Shown here: piece after piece, positions 22,173 through 33,830 of the stretch
Position numbering within the stretch: position 1 is the stretch's first letter
Layout: every line of letters starts with the position of its first letter
DNA from: Lactarius indigo
Taxonomy: Eukaryota > Basidiomycota > Agaricomycetes > Russulales > Russulaceae
Assembly (NCBI GenBank): GCA_025766275.1
Contig: JAFKAC010000028.1
Coordinates: forward strand, 372,001-436,000
Direction: 5' to 3'
DNA length: 64,000 nt
Program-made: the position numbers and the translations under genes
Notes under the pieces: model-generated
What the model was told of the DNA's origin: nothing
The model's database searches: none
The model's input: the letters and a program-made list of their open reading frames with translations, nothing else

Positions 22173-22955
22173 TGTAGCAGTATGACTTATCGCAACAACT
22201 AGACCAAGCAAAGTGTAAGTGAACTGACACGGTACACACTCAAGCCTAGTGTGGAGACAAGTCACACGCTGAATGTACAGTCACAGCAGAGGGTAGACAC
22301 ACGTGAGGACTTTATACAAGTCCAAAGGTCAGATGATCACGCTGTGGCATGCTGAGTGGAGAACCAAGAGGACAAGTTACTATTGGTGAAGAGAGAGGGA
22401 AGTACAAAGGAGATACACACCTGAGTGGAGAACCAAGAGGACAAGTTGGTTCCACTCAGGACGCTACATGAGGGTTTATATACACTGCTGTGGCTGAGTT
22501 CGAATTACTATAGAACCTTGTTACTAAAGGTATGTGTAATAGTAATGAGTCAGACGCTGATGCATCATGTCTAATAATAGTGTTATCTATTGTGCTGACT
22601 GATGCACAGTCATTAACGCTGATAGAACAATGATGTGTCCTTATCTATGAGTCACAACCCTATGACAATGTAGTCTAGAACTATCTAGAATGTTCCCTGC
22701 TTATTGTCCAATAAGAAACTACTATACAAATGAGGAAAGTGACCTAAAGAGGTAACATCCAATAAGGAGGTTACTATCCCAGGGTCACGTGCTTGTGGGT
22801 ACACATGTTGGCGTCATGTGACTAACCATCTTATCATATCTAATGATAAAGACTTGGATGTTTTGAGCACAACAATTGGAGACTCGTATCTGTACCAAAT
22901 AATTCTGTAAAAATACAGAAAAATAAGGCAGAAATAGAGCGTCTGTGACACTAAG
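22168..22955 (+). repeat. Solo LTR (22173-22950, 778 bp) with CTAAG target duplications
   Basis: Starts TGTAGCAGTATGAC and ends CTGTGACA, flanked by CTAAG at 22168-22172 and 22951-22955. It contains a perfect 27-base direct repeat at 22352-22378 and 22421-22447 and a TATATAC box near 22477. Discounting it joins AQYVL to YLVGTKN in frame, as copia RT-RNase H linkers read. Confidence 0.9.
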
Positions 22956-23487
22956 CTATTTAGTAGGAACAAAAAACATGTGTATATGTTTTGATGGCAC
23001 TGCAGGTGACAGATTAGTTGGCTACAGTGATTCAAGTCTGGGTGATCAGACAGATGATAGGCATTCAACCTCCGGCTTTGTATTTTTGCTTGCGGATGGT
23101 GCGATCAGTTGGTCTTCGTGAAAGCAGAGGATGGTAGCTCAAAACACTATGGAAGTGGAGTACATGGCTATGACGGACACTGCAAATCAGGCAGCGTGGT
23201 ATTGCAGTTTCCTGGAGGAACTGGGGTACACTGTGGACGATCCCATCCCCTTACACGGTGATAATAAAGGCGCAATAGATCTAGTGTTAAATCCAGTAAT
23301 GGGAAGACAATCCAAGCACATAGAAATACGACATCATGTTATTCGGGAATATGTTGAGCGATCTATGGTTACACTAGTCCGAACTCGTACAGAGGACATG
23401 TTAGCAGATGGGTTCACAAAGCCACTTGCACGCGGATCACTCTTGAAGCACAACGAGAGCATGGGTCTATTTCAGCAGGTTGTCTGA
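22956..23487 (+). pseudogene. Copia pol part 4: RNase H
   Basis: Resumes with YLVGTKN, GYSDSSLGDQTDDRHSTSGFVF, VEYMAMTDTANQAAWY and HIEIRHHVIREYVE, the conserved copia RNase H blocks including catalytic D and E positions. A TGA at 23119-23121 lies after ISWSS. The frame ends with the natural stop at 23485-23487. Confidence 0.87.
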
Positions 23488-23488
23488 T

Positions 23489-23498
23489 CAGGGGGAGA
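23489..23498 (+). promoter_or_regulatory. Polypurine tract of the copia element
   Basis: AGGGGGAGA immediately precedes the TG of the 3' LTR, the expected plus-strand primer position. Confidence 0.75.
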
Positions 23499-23916
23499 TG
23501 TTGAAGGAGAGTGCGCTCACGCGCACGACACCTCGGCGTCGGGAGTTGGCCGCATCTCACATGCGGAAGGAAGTACACCCTGGAGGTGTAATGGTAGAAG
23601 AGTTGAGATATATGGACTCATATCATTCGATTACTTTACGACTTACTTAGTTACAATCAAACGTGTGATCAGGGACAACCCCTGTACTTACGCTGTTGAG
23701 AAGTTGCAGTACTTTCATAGTCTTTTATGTCCGATATGCCCGAACACGTATTCACATTCATTAGCTAGTATTTATTCACGTGTTTTGTGCACTGGCACTC
23801 CAGAAACTTACATTCCTTCTGGTGTGCCAGGCAAGTAGTTCTTACACTCGTTCAATAACAGAAACTTATGTTCCTTCTGGTGTGCCAGACTTAATATCAC
23901 TCGCTGCGGTTTATTA
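23499..23916 (+). repeat. 3' LTR of the copia element, internally deleted
   Basis: It matches the 5' LTR up to CACTCGCTG, then jumps to CGGTTTATTA. The 5' LTR has about 520 extra bases here, bounded by the near-identical words CACTCGCTG and CACTTGCTG, so this copy seems to have lost the segment between short direct repeats. The next base begins an MBOAT remnant. Confidence 0.78.
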
Positions 23917-24050
23917 ATTGACGAGCGGTGCCGCATCCCAGAAATTAGATACCATGGTCATTCGCCATACAGTGTATGGTGGGCACCACGTCCTTTCGGG
24001 GTCCAAGCCATCTGCGGACGCCGATAAGTGGAAGAAACACCACAGCACGG
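23917..24050 (-). pseudogene. MBOAT gene fragment between copia element and NLR-2
   Basis: On the minus strand the words FFHLSASADGLDPE ... FWDAAPLVN follow the seventh-exon pattern [14 protein letters not shown] ... [10 protein letters not shown] of the intact MBOAT gene, with closely similar DNA (for example GCACCGCTCGTCAAT against GCATCGCTCGTACAAC). The copia element abuts it directly. Confidence 0.72.
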
Positions 24051-24431
24051 CAGCAACTACGTCAGATATCATTAGCTCCAATTTAGATGAGGACGATTTT
24101 GGGACATGCCTTGAGCCAGACAACGATAAGGCACAGTTAGGAGGGCGATGGAACGTAGTGCGACATGTAGTACACGTGATAACCTGTAAAGGTGGTTACT
24201 ATCGCATTGAATGTTCCAGTAGTACGTCTGGACGCAGTGTAAAATCTCCCCGCAAACACGTCGTTGGTGACTCGGTCCACCGCCGCAAGGGCTCTACAGG
24301 CGTGAGACTGCAACGGCCCGGGCGCCGCCAGCTGCGCTGCACTGCGGCTACAGTACTGTACTGCCAGACCGTCGCATACGTCGTATCCACTTACAACTTC
24401 CATCCGAACTCGAATACGCCAACCCTCTCAA
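24051..24431. other. Upstream region of NLR-2
   Basis: No gene recognised. The last bases before the ATG (GAACTCGAATACGCC) resemble those before NLR-1 (GTACTCTAATACGCC), so a shared promoter is likely. Confidence 0.5.
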
Positions 24432-27400
24432 ATGTCTAACTTTCAATCCATTCTCGATGCTGTCGACAAATACGCCGAGCAGACCGGCATAAATCTGAAG
24501 GACAATCCGATCGCCGACAAGATCAACGGCTGTGACTCTCCCGATGCAGTACTCCTCCTACTTCAAGATAATTTGAAAGCGTTCAACGACTATCGCGACC
24601 AAAATCGGAAGTTCATCGATTGCCTCAGCCCGGTAGTACAGTTCGTTCATGCCTTCTCTGCCGTTCTTGGTGAGGCAGCGGGTCTGGTGAGCTGCGAAAA
24701 CCTACTTTTCTATCTATTTCTTTTTTACACACCCTCAATAAGGTACCGCTCCAACCTGCGAAACTGATCTTCGTCGGCATCGATGTCCTCTTCACCGTGC
24801 GTGACTTCAGTTCCTTATTCATTGATTTGACATCCGAGTGATCTCAGGCGGCTGATGGAGTAAGCGCGAGCTATGACGCCCTCCTTGAACTCTTCGAGTC
24901 CATCGGAAACTTCCTCAAACGTCTCCATATCTATACCGAGATCCCTTTGGACCCTTTGATGACCGATATAGTCGCGAAGATAATGGTCGAGTTGATCTCG
25001 ATACTTGCCCTGGCGAAGAAACACATCCATCGAGGACGACTCAGTAAGCCGATTCTTTCTTTAATATCGGCATCAGTCTCTGAATTGGTTTTAGAGCAAT
25101 TCGCAAAGAAGTTGATGGGGGATAGCGAGATCGAGAGCATACTGAAGAGATTGGACAGACTCACCCAAGACGAGGCCCGCATGACCGTGGCGCAGACCTT
25201 GGCCGTCGTTCATGGTCTTTTGAATAACATGAAGGTGGTCATGGACGGTGCGTCGAGCTGTGTAATGACTTAAAAGCGCTCTGATTGGACTGTTCTCTAA
25301 ATAGGTGGCGAGGCGTCAACAAGGGCAATCCGCCAGACTCTTGGTACGTTTTGCGATTATGCGCGAGTCAGCTTTCTCTGGTCTGATGGGGAATGCTAGT
25401 CACCATGCAGGAGGTTGCGAATGAGATTAACAAAATGAAGCGTGCGTCGTCTCGCCCGTTCTTCGAGCTGTGGGATGAACCGCCCCTTCAGGAAACCAGT
25501 TACAAAAGGATGCCAGAAGCTGGATCTCGCCTCCGGACCCGTCCAAAAATCACGTCATCGCACGCAGGATCCACTCTGGTGAATCCTCAGTATGGTTTAC
25601 CTGCAGCCCCACCTTCGAGAAGTGGAACCTGATGGGTGGCCTTTTGTGGATACATGGTAAACGTACGTCACTTTCATACCTCCCGTGATCTCATTTTTAA
25701 CCGCTGATGGAAATTCGTGATGGTAGCGGGATCGGGGAAGAGCGTCCTATGGTAGGTGCCCCACCACGCATATCCTCGTCTAAGTATATTCACATCGACG
25801 CCTGTCGACCAGTTCCAGTATCATTGAACAAGCCGCTACGCTACGCGATCAGGGACTAGGCTTGGTGGCTTATTATTACTTCGACTTTAGAGATACCGCA
25901 AAGCAAGACGTCCGTGGCTTGCTGTCCTCCCTCATCGTGCAACTCTGCCCCAAGTCAGACCTTTGCTACGACGTCCTTTCTCACCTATATTCCGATCACG
26001 ACGCCGGATTACACTTGCCCGATGATGACGCACTCACCCAATGCCTGAAGGACATGCTCGAACTCCCAGGACTGCCTCCGATCTATATCATCATCGATGC
26101 TCTCGACGAGTGCCCCGACACGTCTGGGGCGCCATCTCCACGTGAACTCGTACTCGACCTTTTAGGGGACCTTGTCGACTTACAACTTTCGAATCTTCGG
26201 ATCTGCGTCACGAGTCGTCCCGAGGCAGATATCCAAGATGCGCTTGGGCCGTTGGTATCTCATCCCGTCTCTCTTCACGACGAAGCTGGCCAGAAGCAGG
26301 ATATCATGGACTACATCAGTTCTTCTGTCGAGTCAGATAAAAAGATGCGAAAGTGGAGAGCGGAAGATAGGCAAATGGTTATCGATACGCTCACTGAGAG
26401 GGCCGGCGGAATGTAAGCAATCACCATTACTGTATCGTAACTATTTTTTCATTCGGTCACAGGTTTAGATGGGTTTATTGCCAAATAGAGGCGCTGCGAC
26501 GGTGTTTCCCTCCAGCATTACGGCGGGCTCTCGAGGAGTTGCCTGAAAGCCTGGACTCAACATACGAGCGGATCTTGCTAGGCATCGAGAAGGCGAAACA
26601 GGAATATGCCTATCGCCTTCTGCAGTGCATTGCGGTCTCTATTCGCCCGCTTCGCGTCGAGGAGCTCGCGGAAGTACTTGCGGTTCAACCTGATGCTGGA
26701 GAGGACTCAGAATATCATTTCAACTGGCGCCCCGAGGATGCACATCAAGCAGTGTTGTCTGCGTGTTCCAGTTTGATCATGATCGCCAATATCGATGGCT
26801 CGTCGGTCGTACAGTTTTCACACTTCTCGGTGAAAGAGTTCCTGATGTCCTCCCGCCTTGCAAACGCGGCGGAGCATCTTTCCGTTTATCACATCATTCC
26901 TCATTCCGCCCACTCTATTCTTGCCCGCACCTGCCTCAGCATCCTGCTCAATCTTGGTGAACCGAGTCAAGTTGACAAAAGCGCAATAGAAAAACGACCA
27001 TTTGCAATTTACGCGGCTCGGTACTGGGTCGACCATGGCAAATTCCAAGGCATGTCGTCAAGTATCCAGGATCTGATGGAATGTCTCTTCGACCCAACCA
27101 GACCCCACTTCGCGACATGGGTTTGGATATATGACGTTGACCGCCGTTGGAAACGACCGATGGCGACAGTACGCCCAACGCAACCTGAGGTCGAGCCATT
27201 ATACTATGCAGCACTATGCGGTTTCGGCAGCCTCGCAGAACACCTCATCACTGCGCATGCGATGGACGTTAACGCTAGGGGCGGGAACTTCGGCTCTCCG
27301 TTGAATGCGGCGTTGATCAAGGGAGAGATTGAGATTGCTCTGAGATTACTTGAGCTCGGCGCGAATATAAATGCCCTGGATGCCATAGGCAAGAGTTCAT

Positions 27401-29328
27401 TGCATAAAGCAGCAATTGGTGGCCATCGTGTCGTCACAGAATTGTTACTCGAACATCAAGCAGATGTTAACGTCCTGACAACCGACAAGCGCGAGACCCC
27501 GTTACACTTGGCGGCGCTGACTGGGGGACTGGATGTTTGTCGGCTGCTGCTCAAGCACGGGGCAGATATAGCGTCTGCAAATGTCGATGGGCAGGCTCCT
27601 TTGCACATAGCATCCCGGCGTGGACACCTCGATATCGTTCAAGAATTGCTTGACCACGGAGCCGATCCGAATGCGCAGCAACTCAAAGCAGACTATTGGC
27701 GTCCATTGCACTTGGCATCGCTCGCAGGAAATCTCGAGATTGTCCAATTACTAGTCAGACGTGATGCAAGACTCGAAAAGACGAATCCACACCAAGAAAC
27801 GCCATTACACATGGCGTCCCGTTTCGGGAATGTCGAAGTCGCCCTCTTCTTAATCGAGCAAGGCGCAGATATGATGTCCAAAGACGAGTGGGGTTACACT
27901 CCATTGCACAACGCAGCATGGTGCGGAAGTCTCGACCTCGTGAAGATATTTCTTAAAGGCGGCGTGGACGTCAACGTGCGAAACGCGGCCGAGAAGACTC
28001 CCTTGGGCGTCGCATCGGACCACGGCAAGCATGAAGTTGTTCGCTGCCTAATCGAGCGTGGAGCAGATATTGACTGCTGCGACAAGCAAGGGTGGACCCC
28101 TTTACATGCAGCCGCACAAAATGGGCATCTCGACATCGTGCAGCTTTTACTCGACTTTGGGACCGACATCCACGTCCGGACTGCGAATCACCAGACTCCA
28201 TTGATCCTAGCATCACTGGGTGGCCACACGGCGGTATCGGTTAATTCAATCGAAGAGGGGGGCTGGACGTCATTGCATTTAGCATCACTAGAGGGCTATG
28301 TGGACATCGTTCGGCTGTTACTTGACCATGGGGCGCATGCATATGTCCAGAATGTGGATCTCTGGGCTCCACTCCATCTCGCATCATATAATGGACGCCT
28401 CAAAGTTGCAGAGTTGCTAATCGAGCGCGGTGCAGAGGTCGACGTGCGGAATAAGGACCAGAAGACCCCATTGGACCTAGCGTCTGCAAACGGGGAACTC
28501 GAGGTTGCGCACCTGTTAGTCAAGTGCGGCTCAAATGTTAATTCACAAGACAGCGAAGACTGGACGCCATCACACTCAGCAGCATGGAATGGACATCTCA
28601 GTCTCGTGGAGCTACTCCTCGATTCTGGAGCGGACATTAGCATGCGGAATAGCAGCGAGCAAACACCGATCGATCTTGCACATGAAAACGGGAAACGCGA
28701 CGTTACGAGCTTCCTAGCAAGGCGTTTAGGTGATTTACGATTCTTGAACATGGAGAGCTCGACCCCATTGGAAGCAGGGCCACAGATCAGCATTCTCGAG
28801 ATTGTGGAGCCCCAACCGTACATCGACGATTCATCTGACAATTCATCTGACAATTCATTGCATAGTGCTATAGCAAACGGACACGTTGGCATGGTCCAGA
28901 GGCTACTCGATCGCGGTGCAGATGTCGAGGAAAGGGACGATGATCTCCAGTCTCCGTTGATTGTAGCGTCAAGGGATGGGAAACTCGAAATTGCAAGGAC
29001 ATTAATCAAATATGGGGCGGATGTGGGCTCTCGAAACAGAGCTGGTTGGACTCCGTTACAGGCGGCAGCACTGACTGGGCACATCGACATTGTGCGGTTG
29101 TTGCTCGACAACAGTGCTGATATAAACGCCACGCAGCGGGAGGATGCTACCGCATTGCATATCGCTTCGGACAAAGGTCATTTTGGGGTTGTACGCCTGC
29201 TCCTTGAACAAGGAGCGAATACACAAATACGATCTGTGTATGGCAGGACACCATTTCAGGATGCACTAGCACAACGACACCGGGAGGTTGTGCGTTTGTT
29301 GTCGGAGTATGACATCGGTGGAGTATAG
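24432..29328 (+). CDS. NLR-2: intact Goodbye-NACHT-ankyrin receptor, about 1,466 aa
   Basis: Ten exons: 24432-24686, 24743-24796, 24848-25043, 25095-25247, 25305-25343, 25400-25441, 25492-25662, 25727-25751, 25813-26412, 26463-29328 (4,401 bases, divisible by three). Residues 1-230 or so form the fungal STAND Goodbye domain (MSNFQSILDAVDKY ... RLDRLTQDEARMTVAQTL). NACHT follows with Walker A GKPGSGKS and Walker B IYIIIDALDECP, then a winged-helix-like part (VQFSHFSVKEFLMS), then about 21 ankyrin repeats. One repeat near residue 1,110 is shortened (GGHTAVSVNSIEEGGW). Such NLR-like proteins are thought to sense non-self and trigger cell death, but the ligand is unknown. I chose the start by identity with three paralogs. 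Confidence 0.93.
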
Positions 29329-30480
29329 GGATTGAGCGACCGGAAGATCAATGGGACAGTATAGGTTTGGATTATGGCCTTTGGAGTTGCACGCTATTTA
29401 TAATGTCGTTAGTACTCTAATCGGAGTCGCTACTCGTTTGTATGTTACAGACCAATTATCAACACAGCAGAGTCGACTGCAGGACCGCGGCGCAGTCCGA
29501 GAGACGAGGTACAGTAGTAGGTCAGTATGCTAGTCCCCCGGGGCGGGCTAGAGGATACCGAAGTTTGTCGGTACGTCTCGTGATTACATAATCACACAAT
29601 TCCCTTTTGCGTGACACCTTTTCACGTCGACGATGTTTGCCATTCTTACAACCTCTTCAAGGGTTTTCACCCTCAAGGGCCTTCCAAAATCTCTGCATAC
29701 TGCATTTATGTGTAGCCCACAATGGCACCACAGCTTTCTGCACTGTCGCTACCCTCGCGTTATCACCACCACCCCAACCCCTCTCACATACTTAGAGCTA
29801 AGCACACACTCCCGCGTCACCCTCGACGCTCTGGCATCTCCCTCGGAAAGCGCATTCAAGGCCTCTCGCCGCTCTCGGCTTGATGTGGTGCATGCAGGCT
29901 GTGTATCACTTGCACACGCCCGAGGCCGCTGCCATGATACTCGCTGTGAAGGAACTCGTGGAGGTGGAATATGTGTCCGCAAGCGCTGTGCGGATGGTGG
30001 GACAGCAGAGAGCGGAGCGCAAGACCCGCGCGGGTTTGTCATGGTTAGATCAAGACTTGTGTCGCTGTGACTGGTTACGTTTGTAGGTCTGTGCCCGTCT
30101 TTGCGTTGAGCGTGATGATAGAGTACTCACCTAAGTTCATAGGGAATTTCCATGCCGCCGAGGCTCGTACGGCCGTCCCGAGTGAGCTCTTATTGATGCT
30201 CAGGAGACCAATCAACCTCATCTATCTTCGTTGACCCTACCCGGTTTCATTCCTATTGAAAGATCTACTAAAAGCGTCGAGGATGGCATTCACGATATGC
30301 ATCCCATTTCACCATTGCTATATCCCCCGGACCCTCTACTCGAGAGCGGCGCAGCTGGGTGCAACAATGCGACAGCATCGGTACTCGAATACTGCCGAGA
30401 CAACAGTTCGCGAGAAGAGGCAGGAAGTCGATGCCTGCACGCAATTGGTTAAGTGGACGACCGTACTAGCTGCTGGTAGA
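29329..30480. other. Intergenic, no gene recognised
   Basis: No conserved coding signal. Bases around 30360-30390 (GCGACAGCATCGGTACTCGAATAC) resemble the sequence just before the ATG of NLR-1, which hints at a leftover NLR promoter without its gene. Confidence 0.4.
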
Positions 30481-30680
30481 CTCGTTGGCGAAGCGCGCCG
30501 TGCTAATCATTAGCAAGACGTTGGGCATTCTGCTGGCGCATATTGGTGAATTGTCACATTTCCCCGAACTGTGTAAAACCTAATGAGAGTCAGACCAACA
30601 ATCTCTAAGACATAGGCACCAGCCATGGTGAAAATACTCTCCTCACCATTACCACAGACAGGACGAGACGAGACGAACAG
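30480..30680. pseudogene. Faint MBOAT 3'-exon and flank remnant
   Basis: TAATCATTAGCAAGACGTTGGGCATTCTGCTGGCGC parallels 34769-34810 of the intact MBOAT gene. The bases after it (GAGTCAGACCAACAATCTCT ... CTCTCCTCACCAT) parallel 6960-7030 near NLR-1. It is a third decayed copy of the same segment. Confidence 0.5.
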
Positions 30681-31720
30681 AGACAACCCACGTCAAGAGG
30701 TGATACCAGAATGGGGTCTTTTTTAAAAAAAAAAAAAAAAAAACACAATACGATACGATACGATGCCAGAAAATAGGGGACTTTTATAATTAAACGACTT
30801 CGGAAATAAAACCTTTCCCCCCAAGTTCCCTCCACTTCCGCGGAACAACGCGGTAGCGGGGATTGAGACAGCTTGGCGCACGGAACTTGAAGCATCACCT
30901 TGAGCACCACCGTTCTCGTCTGCGGCCCGGGTATGTGGTTTCCCAATCTGCTACGCAACAAACCGTGCCTGGCATCCGAGCGAGTCCCTGACAATTGATA
31001 GCTGAGGTGTCCCCTCAGCTCAGTCGGGACAACGACAGAGTAACGTTGTTTAGTCTGTTACGGACTTTCCCCCTTCATCGGTGTGCTGTTGACACCTGGC
31101 AACCTCTGACATCGTCACAGCACAGAATAGATGAACAGTTGGTTGCAAATTGACGAGCAAAGCGAGACTGCTTCGCGCACTTTCTGACACGACGAAGGGT
31201 CACGGTCAAGGAGTGTGGTGACTATCTTTGAATCAAGGGCCCTACGGTATGATATTTCCGCCCGCCGAAGTCTCCGCCAGCACAGGAACTCCAATCTCGA
31301 GGTCACGTTGACGACGAACTTATTGGGATTCTTCTAACCGGGGTAAGTACACCAAACTCTGTGGTCGAGTATTTTTCTACTTCTACATTATTAATCCAGT
31401 CAACTACAGGGATTAATCTATTCAGTAGTGAAAAGTGGCTCCAACGTTGAAGATCAAGCTTTGCTGAAGTGACAGATTTTGGATGGTTGTTATCAAAGTA
31501 GGAGTGGGAAGGAACGCGTGGATGTCGTGCTGATCAATTGTCGTAGACAGTGGAACTTCACGGACTCAAAGAAGACAAGTGTTCTGGGACTTGCCCAACG
31601 GAGTGGTCATCCAATCACATCGCCTCGATTAGATTAACAAAAATAAGGAACGGATCACCGACTCGGATATAGATCCAGTCGATCCCTTCGACATTCGCCT
31701 GCGACCCGTGGTATTTCGAA
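30681..31720. other. Intergenic, no gene recognised
   Basis: It contains an A tract at 30725-30743 followed by ACGAT repeats. No coding signal stands out. Confidence 0.4.
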
Positions 31721-31726
31721 TATAAA
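31721..31726 (+). promoter_or_regulatory. TATA box of P450-1
   Basis: TATAAA lies 43 bases before the ATG at 31769, a spacing similar to that of P450-2. Confidence 0.5.
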
Positions 31727-31768
31727 CCCATGCCCTAGCCGTGAACCCTCAAGCCGAACTCTTCCATC

Positions 31769-33830
31769 ATGAATCTACACTCCTTTCCTTTCCTTCCATC
31801 TTTTCAACTCTGTCTAGTGGCCGCCGCTTACTCGCTGTGCTACGGCCTCCTTCGGATTACCTACAACCTCTTCTTCCACCCGCTCTCTCACTTCCCTGGT
31901 CCGCGTGGTGCCGCATGTACAAGATTCTGGCTCGCATACATGGAGATCGTGAAGCGTGTCAGTCTTTCTGACTTGCGAGCGGAGCTCCACCGGAAATATG
32001 GTAAGCCTTTTCAGCACTGGTCTTCTCGTCACGTTAATGCCGATGGTTGACTTAGGTGATGTCATACGGATCTCCCCGAACGAGGTAGGCGCCATGTTTT
32101 GTTGTAGCGGTCGACTGAGCTGTTCACACCTCGTGTTCCTAATCATTTCGGTCAGCTCCACTTTGCCCACCCGGCCGCGTACAACGAGATCTACAACCCA
32201 CAAAATAAGTGGGATAAGGATCGCAATTATTACCGTGCCTTCGACATGGGCGAGGCGTTCTTTGTGCAGGCCAACTACCTCAAATCGAAGCACAGCAGGG
32301 CGCTAGTATCTAATTTCTTTTCCAGGCAATCCATTTCCGAACTTCAACATCTGATCCGAAGCCTCGTACGGATTCATTTTCCATGTCGCGTGCCTCACCT
32401 GATGTTACATTCGCTATCCAGTTGGATCAATTCTGTGACCGGCTCAGAGATCAAAACAGGGAAGGTCGGTTCTTTGGCTCACCCTCCCGTTGGTTGTGTG
32501 TGACGCTTATAGGATGTGAAGGAAAGTCTAGCGACTTGTATCTTGGGTTTCAATGCTTCAGCGCCGACACGATCACCAATTTCTGTTTCGCGGCCTCTTT
32601 CAATCAACTGTCTTTCCCAGATTTCCGAGGGGACATCGTGCTCGGCGTTGACATCTCCATGGGCACGGTCACTCTGCGGAAGTTCTCCGATGTTCTTATC
32701 TGGCTCATGCGCAACTTTCCCCATTCCTTACTCGCCCGGATTTCCCCTGTGCTGAGAGGATTGCTTACGTTTCGGAGAGTAAGCCAACGATACCATCCAT
32801 TTCTAATCATCCTTGTCTAAACTTAATATTCAAAAAAAATGTTATTCAGGCTCTCAAGAATCAGATCGAGGCTATCCTGCGAAATCCCCAGGCAATGGAC
32901 GATGCGCCACACCGCACCATTTACCGCGAATTGTTGAACCCAGAGGCCATCAAGGGGGGTTCCATTCCCACTGCGCAACAACTCCTGAACGAGGCAGAGG
33001 TTCTATTTAGTGCGGGGTCACATACGGTCGGCACGGTGCTCATGATAGGTGTCTATCATCTACTGCACAACCCCGGGGCAAAGCAGAGGGTAGCGGACGA
33101 AGTTCGGAGCGCTTGGCCTGTCCTCAACAATCCTCCCGGCTATGAGGAGCTCGAAAAGCTGCCCTTCCTAGCGAGTACTCTCCTTGTTTAGATGTTTCGT
33201 GATCTAAAAGGAGCAGACTGCGGTCATCAAAGAGATGCTACGAATCGCCCCAGCTGTCCCAGCTGGCCTTCCGCGTGTCGTCCCACCATCTGGCACCGTA
33301 ATCGCTGGCATCAGAATACCAGGCGGGGTCCGTGTTTCTCGCACTCCACCTTTTACCTCTTCTCCAGTGTCCTGACGTCGTCCCAAAAACAGGCGGTCGT
33401 GAGCCAGAGCCCTCTTTTCCTCCACTTTTCTGATCAGATCTTCCCAAAGCCGCACGAATTCCTCCCCGACCGCTGGCTCGAGCCGGGATCGAAGGCGCTA
33501 GACAATTATCTGGTCGCGTTCTCGAAGGGCCCACGGAGTTGTCTTGGCATAAAGTGAGCACCCATGCCTGCCGCAGTGGTCTGCCTCCGTGCTTACTGTC
33601 TACTCCAATAGCCTGGGCTATTGCGAGCTGTACCTCACCCTCGCGTATCTTTTCCGTCGGTTCAACGTTCGGGCAGATCTGGCAAAGTAAGAACCGCGCG
33701 TGCCACTTGACCCATCCGATACGAACTGACGGCCGTTGATAGGCCCGCTGACCTGAAATGGTCGGAGCACTTTTTGCCCATTTTCGAAGGCCAGCACCTA
33801 CACGCTTATTGTGACCCAGTGGATGAATGA
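31769..33830 (+). CDS. P450-1: cytochrome P450 monooxygenase, 511 aa
   Basis: Ten exons: 31769-32000, 32056-32084, 32156-32365, 32422-32464, 32513-32778, 32850-33170, 33217-33327, 33393-33553, 33612-33686, 33743-33830 (1,536 bases, divisible by three). An N-terminal membrane anchor is followed by HFPGPR. The I-helix segment reads SAGSHTVGTVL (a variant of the usual AGxDTT), the ExxR motif is KEMLR, and the haem loop is FSKGPRSCLG with the ligand Cys. It matches fungal ER-bound class E P450s that oxidise lipids, aromatics or secondary metabolites. The substrate cannot be told. The intron after exon 6 begins GCGAGT, a GC-AG intron. Confidence 0.9.

Larger units (their letters stand above)
9975..23916 (+). 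mobile_element. Ty1/copia retrotransposon carrying three nested insertions
   Basis: It comprises a 5' LTR, tRNA primer site, gag, then protease, integrase, reverse transcriptase and RNase H (copia order), a polypurine tract and a 3' LTR. Its coding region is interrupted by a hAT transposon (13604-19567) and two solo LTRs (19797-20305, 22173-22950). Without these the element would be about 6.7 kb. In-frame stops at 12691, 21871 and 23119 make it inactive. The left flank is NLR-1 exon 10 and the right flank is an MBOAT remnant, with no matching target duplication, so the ends do not report a simple insertion. Confidence 0.9.
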
